Positions 60,408 to 64,000 of a DNA stretch of 64,000 nt are shown piece after piece. Source of the stretch: Hymenobacter negativus (lineage in GTDB: Bacteria > Bacteroidota > Bacteroidia > Cytophagales > Hymenobacteraceae); NCBI RefSeq assembly GCF_017571495.1, contig NZ_JAGETZ010000016.1, positions 62,001-126,000 on the forward strand. Direction: 5' to 3'. The notes beneath the pieces are model-generated. The model saw nothing but the letters and a program-made list of their open reading frames with translations. It did no database searches and had not been told where the DNA came from. Position 1 is the stretch's first letter; every line of letters begins with the position of its first letter. Position numbers and translations under genes: made by a program.

Positions 60408-62027
60408 CTACTGTGAATCAGGCTTTAGTAGCTGTTTTTCGCGGAGCTTGTATTCTTCCAAATCCAGGATGGTGAGATACTTTCGAATGACTTCCTCATC
60501 GAATTCCGTGTGACGGTTCATCTCGTGTAACAAAGAGCGCTGCTGGTCAAGCAGCTCCAGATAAGCCTGATGGAAGTGGTGCAGGGCGCTATCTGATGGA
60601 CTGCCGGGTGTTTCCAGTTCCTGGGCAAAGAAACTGGTGTCGAGCAGAAGGCGCGCCCGCAGATTGTGCAGGTAGTCGTTGGATGGGCTATCGGGGGTGG
60701 CTACCGATTCCACGTAGCGCAATGCCTGCTGGGCCAGCTTCTTTTGAAGAATTAGCTCCTGCTGCTCTTCCGGGATGGTAACATATCGGGCCCCTAGATC
60801 AACCTTCCGAATCAGCCAAGGCAGCGTCAGCCCCTGAAAAACGAGCGTGACCAAAATTACTACGAAAGTGATGAACAAGATGAGGTTGCGGTAGGGAAAA
60901 GGCAGCCCCTGCGGCGTGAGTAGTGGAATGGACAGCGCCGACGCCAGCGACACCACCCCGCGCATGCCGGCCCATCCCAACACCAGCGGCCCCCGCCAGC
61001 CCGGATTTGTATCGGCCACCGTGATGAAGCGACTGGCTACCTGCGTAAACACCGCCGCGCCAAATGAGCACAGCAACCGGCCCATCACCAGCGTGAAGGA
61101 GATAAGCAGGCCGTAGCCGATGGCCGAACTTAGCCCTCCGTCGCCGAGCTGCTGCGTGATGGTGGGCAACTCCAGCCCAATAAGCAGAAAAACCAGTCCA
61201 TTGAGCACAAAACTCAGCACGGACCACACATCAATGCTTTCAATCCGGCTGCGGTAAGTCAGCATGGTGTTGCGCTTACTGGATAGCAGCAGGCCGCCGC
61301 TCACCACTGCCAACACTCCCGAATAATGGAAATGCTCGGCGGCGTAATACAGGCAGTAGGGCGTGAGCAGGGTCAGCACCGTATCGATGCTTGGTGTGGT
61401 GGGCAGCCAGCGGTGAATGGCATAGAATACCAGCCCCAGTCCCACCCCAATGAGCGTGCCCAGCACAATAACCAGGAAAAAGCTGCTCGCCGCCTGGCTG
61501 AACGCAAACTGCCCCGTGAGCACCGCCGCTAGCGCAAAACGAAACACAATCAGGGAAGAGGCATCATTCAGCAGGCTTTCGCCCTCAATAATGCTGACCA
61601 TCATGCGTGGCACTTTCACCTGCCGCATAATGGTGGTGGCCGAGATGGCATCAGGGGGTGACACGATGCCGCCCAATAAAAACCCCAGCGCCAACGTGAA
61701 CCCCGGAATAAGGGCATGCGATACCACCGCCACAATGCATGAAGTGATGATGACCACCGGAAACGCAAAGCTTGTAATCACCCGCCGCCACTTCCAAAAC
61801 TCCTTCCACGACACCTGCCAAGCTGCCTCGTAGAGCAGCGGCGGCAGAAACACCAGAAACACGATTTCCGGGTCGATGCCAATGTTGGCAAACCACCCCG
61901 TGAAGCTCAGTGCCAGCCCACCCAGCACCAGCACAATGGGGTAGGCCAGCCGCATTCGGGTGGCTAGCATTACCAGCGCCAGAATAATGAGGACCAGAAA
62001 TACGAATTCGAAGAACAGGTTTTGCAT
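60408..62027 (-). CDS. CPA1-type Na+/H+ antiporter
   Basis: The 539-aa product starts best at ATG 62027 (MQNLFFEFVFLVLIILALVM). About twelve membrane helices follow, with the motifs of CPA1 exchangers: LLYEAAWQVSWKEFW, GGIVSPPDAISATTI (an Asp in the transport site region), GESLLNDASSLIVF and GWAGMRGVVSLASALSIPL. The C-terminal about 130 residues are a charged cytoplasmic tail (LDLEEYKLREKQLLKPDSQ). It should exchange sodium or potassium for protons across the inner membrane in pH and salt homeostasis. Confidence 0.92.
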   Translation of the reverse strand: MQNLFFEFVFLVLIILALVMLATRMRLAYPIVLVLGGLALSFTGWFANIGIDPEIVFLVFLPPLLYEAAWQVSWKEFWKWRRVITSFAFPVVIITSCIVAVVSHALIPGFTLALGFLLGGIVSPPDAISATTIMRQVKVPRMMVSIIEGESLLNDASSLIVFRFALAAVLTGQFAFSQAASSFFLVIVLGTLIGVGLGLVFYAIHRWLPTTPSIDTVLTLLTPYCLYYAAEHFHYSGVLAVVSGGLLLSSKRNTMLTYRSRIESIDVWSVLSFVLNGLVFLLIGLELPTITQQLGDGGLSSAIGYGLLISFTLVMGRLLCSFGAAVFTQVASRFITVADTNPGWRGPLVLGWAGMRGVVSLASALSIPLLTPQGLPFPYRNLILFITFVVILVTLVFQGLTLPWLIRKVDLGARYVTIPEEQQELILQKKLAQQALRYVESVATPDSPSNDYLHNLRARLLLDTSFFAQELETPGSPSDSALHHFHQAYLELLDQQRSLLHEMNRHTEFDEEVIRKYLTILDLEEYKLREKQLLKPDSQ

Positions 62028-62508
62028 AGCGCGACGCCGGAAGTGAAACAACCCAAGCCCACTGCTGGGCTTGCGCAAGGTAATGCACCGCATGCGCTGC
62101 TGGCTAGTAGGTTATCCCGTTGCACTGAGTTTGCTGAAAGTGATGACGTGGCCAACACGGCTGCTTTGCGCAGACACCAGCGGTGCGGCCGGCCTACGGT
62201 GCTACAGCCGTAGTCCGTCGAGCAATTGCCCGGTGACTTGACTTGGTTGTGCTACTAGTGCACCGTGATGGCTTGCGGCAGTACGTCGGCGCATTCCGCC
62301 TGTTAATCGATGGAATGCAAATTGAGTAAGGAGTTAAATGTCTGTTTGGTAATTGTTTGTGTGAATCCATTGCTTTTGGCTTTGTCGGGTGTGGCACAGC
62401 ACTTGTATCTGGAAGGGCAGACGCGTCAATAAAGAAACCCCGCCTAACGGCTCTGCTACTCGGTAGCTCACCCAAGATTCTTCCCAACCATTCAACGCAA
62501 CTTTAGCC
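62028..62508. other. 481-bp divergent intergenic region
   Basis: This stretch lies between the starts of the antiporter gene and the coiled-coil protein gene. Short open frames exist on both strands but show no family content or signal peptide. The part near 62300-62400 is more AT-rich and probably holds the promoters; no perfect -7 box is visible. Confidence 0.45.
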
Positions 62509-62832
62509 ATGAAAACCTCCTTGCTTTCGCTCATTGCCGCCTTCGGCCTGTTTGCTTCCACCGCTGCTTCGGCCGCTGCTCCCACCGACCACAATGACCC
62601 GCGCCGCCTCTCGCCCATCGAACGGGCTCGCTACGAAAAAGCCCAGCGCGACAACGAGCGCCGCATGGCCCTGGAACGGGCCCGCTACGAAGAAGCCCAA
62701 CGCAAGCAGCAGGCCCTGGAGCGCGCCCGCCTGGAAGCCCAGCGCCGCGAAGACCAGCGCAAAGCCGCCGAGCGCGCTCGTTGGGAAGCCCAGCACCGCA
62801 ACGACCGCCACAATGGACGCTACGGCCGCTAA
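62509..62832 (+). CDS. Small exported coiled-coil protein, Arg/Glu/Gln-rich
   Basis: The 107-aa product has a signal peptide (MKTSLLSLIAAFGLFASTAA). The rest is one highly charged helix with a repeated R-A-R-(Y/L/W)-E pattern about every 15-17 residues (ERARYEKAQRDNERRMALER; ERARWEAQHRNDRHNGRYGR). It is likely a periplasmic coiled coil. No named family is apparent. It has its own terminator (62858-62891). Confidence 0.65.
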   Translation: MKTSLLSLIAAFGLFASTAASAAAPTDHNDPRRLSPIERARYEKAQRDNERRMALERARYEEAQRKQQALERARLEAQRREDQRKAAERARWEAQHRNDRHNGRYGR

Positions 62833-62857
62833 CCTTCCGTTAAACCACGGATAACCA

Positions 62858-62891
62858 AAGGCCCCGAAGCTTCACGAAGCTTCGGGGCCTT
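62858..62891. terminator. Bidirectional terminator
   Basis: A perfect 16-bp stem (62858-62873 with 62876-62891) has only a 2-nt loop and a GGCCCCGAAGC core. It lies between the convergent coiled-coil protein and hybrid regulator genes. Confidence 0.85.
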
Positions 62892-62915
62892 GCTATGAGA
62901 GGGCTTTAAATGCGT

Positions 62916-64000
62916 CTACTGCCGTGCCACCTCGCTGGGCGGGTAACCAAAATGCCGCGAAAACACCGTGGAAAAGTGCGCCGGGCTGCCAAAACCCACT
63001 TGGTAGCTGATTTCTGAGACAGTACCCACTCGCTCCCGCAACAGTTCCAGAGCCCGTTGTAGCCGCGTCGTGCGGATGTACTCAGCCGGGGCCTGCCCGG
63101 TGAGGGCGCGTAGCTTGCGGTGCACCTGGGTCCGGCTCAACGCCACGGCCCGGCTAAGATGGTCGACATCGAAGTCGCTGTCACCCAGGTTTTCCTCTAC
63201 CGTGCTTATCACTTTCTCCAGGAAATTCCGGTCGATGGATGAGAGGCGGGCGGGGGCACTGGGTTGGTCATTATCGGGCAGTGGTGGCAGCTGAGTAGAT
63301 TGCGCCTCGGTGAGGGCCGCTTGCGGAGTGACGAGCGTGAACGTACGGTTGCGGTCACGCAGGGCTAGCAGGTTACGCACCTGTGCCCGCAACTCGCGCG
63401 CTGAAAAGGGTTTGCCCAGGTAGGCATCGGCTCCGGTTTCCAAGCCTTCCAGCCGGTCGGTGCCGGCCGATTTGGCGGTGAGCAGCACGATGGGGACGTG
63501 GCTGGTGGCGCTGTGAGATTTCAGCTGCCTTACCACGCCGTAGCCGTCGAGTCCTGGCATCATCACGTCGCTCACAATCAGGTCAGGCACATGTTCCAGG
63601 GCTAGTTCCACGCCGCGCAGGCCGTCGGGTGCCTCTAGCAGGCGGTAGCCAGCTGGGGCCAGGCTGGAGCGCACAAATTCCCGCACATCCTCATTGTCCT
63701 CAACAAACAGGACGACGTCGGCTTCCGCAACCGGCTCCGGATAATCGTCAAGTGATGGGGTGAAAGCCATCATTTCTGAGGAAAGAGCCGTGGACGCGAG
63801 CCGGCTGGCATCCGTTTCCGCCGAGGGGGCACCATTGACCGGCACCAGGTCCATGGGCAGGCGCACCGTGAACGTGGCTCCCTGGCCGGGCGGGCTGCTC
63901 ACGGCCACGGTGCCGCCGTGCAGTTCGGTAAGCTCTTTCACGAGGGTGAGGCCGACCCCCGTGCCCGGCTGGGCACCCGGCACCGAAGGCGAAGCTCCTT
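62916..64000 (-). CDS. Hybrid two-component regulator, C-terminal part (gene runs off the right edge)
   Basis: The visible 361 codons start inside a histidine-kinase ATPase domain (GTGVGLTLVKELTELHGGTV is its G2 region). A response-regulator receiver domain follows (VVLFVEDNEDVREFVRSSLA; LIVSDVMMPGLDGYG with the phospho-acceptor Asp). The end is an AraC-type DNA-binding domain with SRTQVHRKLRALTGQAPAEY and ISYQVGFGSPAHFSTVFSRH. This is the layout of Bacteroidota hybrid two-component systems, many of which sense polysaccharide breakdown products. The sensor part lies outside the window, and the frame stays open to the edge. Confidence 0.93.
   Translation of the reverse strand, partial: GASPSVPGAQPGTGVGLTLVKELTELHGGTVAVSSPPGQGATFTVRLPMDLVPVNGAPSAETDASRLASTALSSEMMAFTPSLDDYPEPVAEADVVLFVEDNEDVREFVRSSLAPAGYRLLEAPDGLRGVELALEHVPDLIVSDVMMPGLDGYGVVRQLKSHSATSHVPIVLLTAKSAGTDRLEGLETGADAYLGKPFSARELRAQVRNLLALRDRNRTFTLVTPQAALTEAQSTQLPPLPDNDQPSAPARLSSIDRNFLEKVISTVEENLGDSDFDVDHLSRAVALSRTQVHRKLRALTGQAPAEYIRTTRLQRALELLRERVGTVSEISYQVGFGSPAHFSTVFSRHFGYPPSEVARQ

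Overview
The window looks like chromosome of a GC-rich Bacteroidota, most likely a Hymenobacter-type Cytophagales. The evidence is: Bacteroidota promoter boxes (TTTG, 19-21 bp, TAnnTTTG) before rpmG, rpmB and tRNA-Asn; four secreted enzymes with C-terminal type IX secretion (T9SS) sorting domains carrying YPNP motifs; TonB-like proteins with the usual Bacteroidota CxxC N-terminus; and an L28-L33-DUF4295-FtsY block. I see no CRISPR array, insertion sequence, prophage or replication origin.

Layout. 1-9.1 kb is a carbohydrate locus: the edge of a secreted-protein gene, a LacI-family regulator and two clan GH-A-type secreted glycosidases, one of 1789 aa. An identical 14-bp LacI-type operator precedes the regulator and the giant glycosidase in the same orientation and geometry. 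9.2-18.8 kb carries homogentisate dioxygenase, two paralogous secreted unknowns, HMG-CoA reductase, two TonB-like proteins plus a decayed third, a phytanoyl-CoA dioxygenase-like enzyme, an SDR, two gene relics and a PAP2-type membrane protein. 18.9-27.5 kb has an M20 hydrolase, an M4 metalloprotease, envelope proteins, an esterase, a DNA repair methyltransferase and an intracellular glycosidase. 27.7-30.7 kb has three tandem cation diffusion facilitators. 30.9-36.9 kb has a second pair of secreted paralogues, an amino acid permease, a WYL regulator, a VOC protein and an NAD(P)-binding protein. 37.2-37.5 kb is a minisatellite with 20-22 bp units, followed by an unknown helical protein, an HxlR pseudogene and a GH128-like glycosidase. 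41.5-44.9 kb is a possible cassette (VWA protein, LRR/DUF6745 protein, small unknown). 45-49.9 kb covers haem synthesis (hemB) and amino acid catabolism (rocD and an FAD oxidase). 50-54.9 kb is the ribosomal/FtsY block, interrupted by a secreted Xaa-Pro peptidase, then tRNA-Asn. 55-57.5 kb is an operon of two GldM-like proteins and a lipoprotein. 57.6-64 kb has a DUF3606 relic, a histidine kinase, a CPA1 antiporter, a coiled-coil secreted protein and the end of a hybrid two-component regulator.

The most interesting signals are not standard genes. Two families of dispersed palindromic repeats are present: one tends to supply the stop codon of the adjacent gene, and the other occupies the ftsY leader. 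There are also the TTCGG minisatellite, the twin LacI operators, several readable gene relics, the CDF triplication with a changed candidate metal ligand, the VWA/DUF6745 cassette and the orphan GldM-like pair. All functions are read from sequence by eye; no database search was possible.
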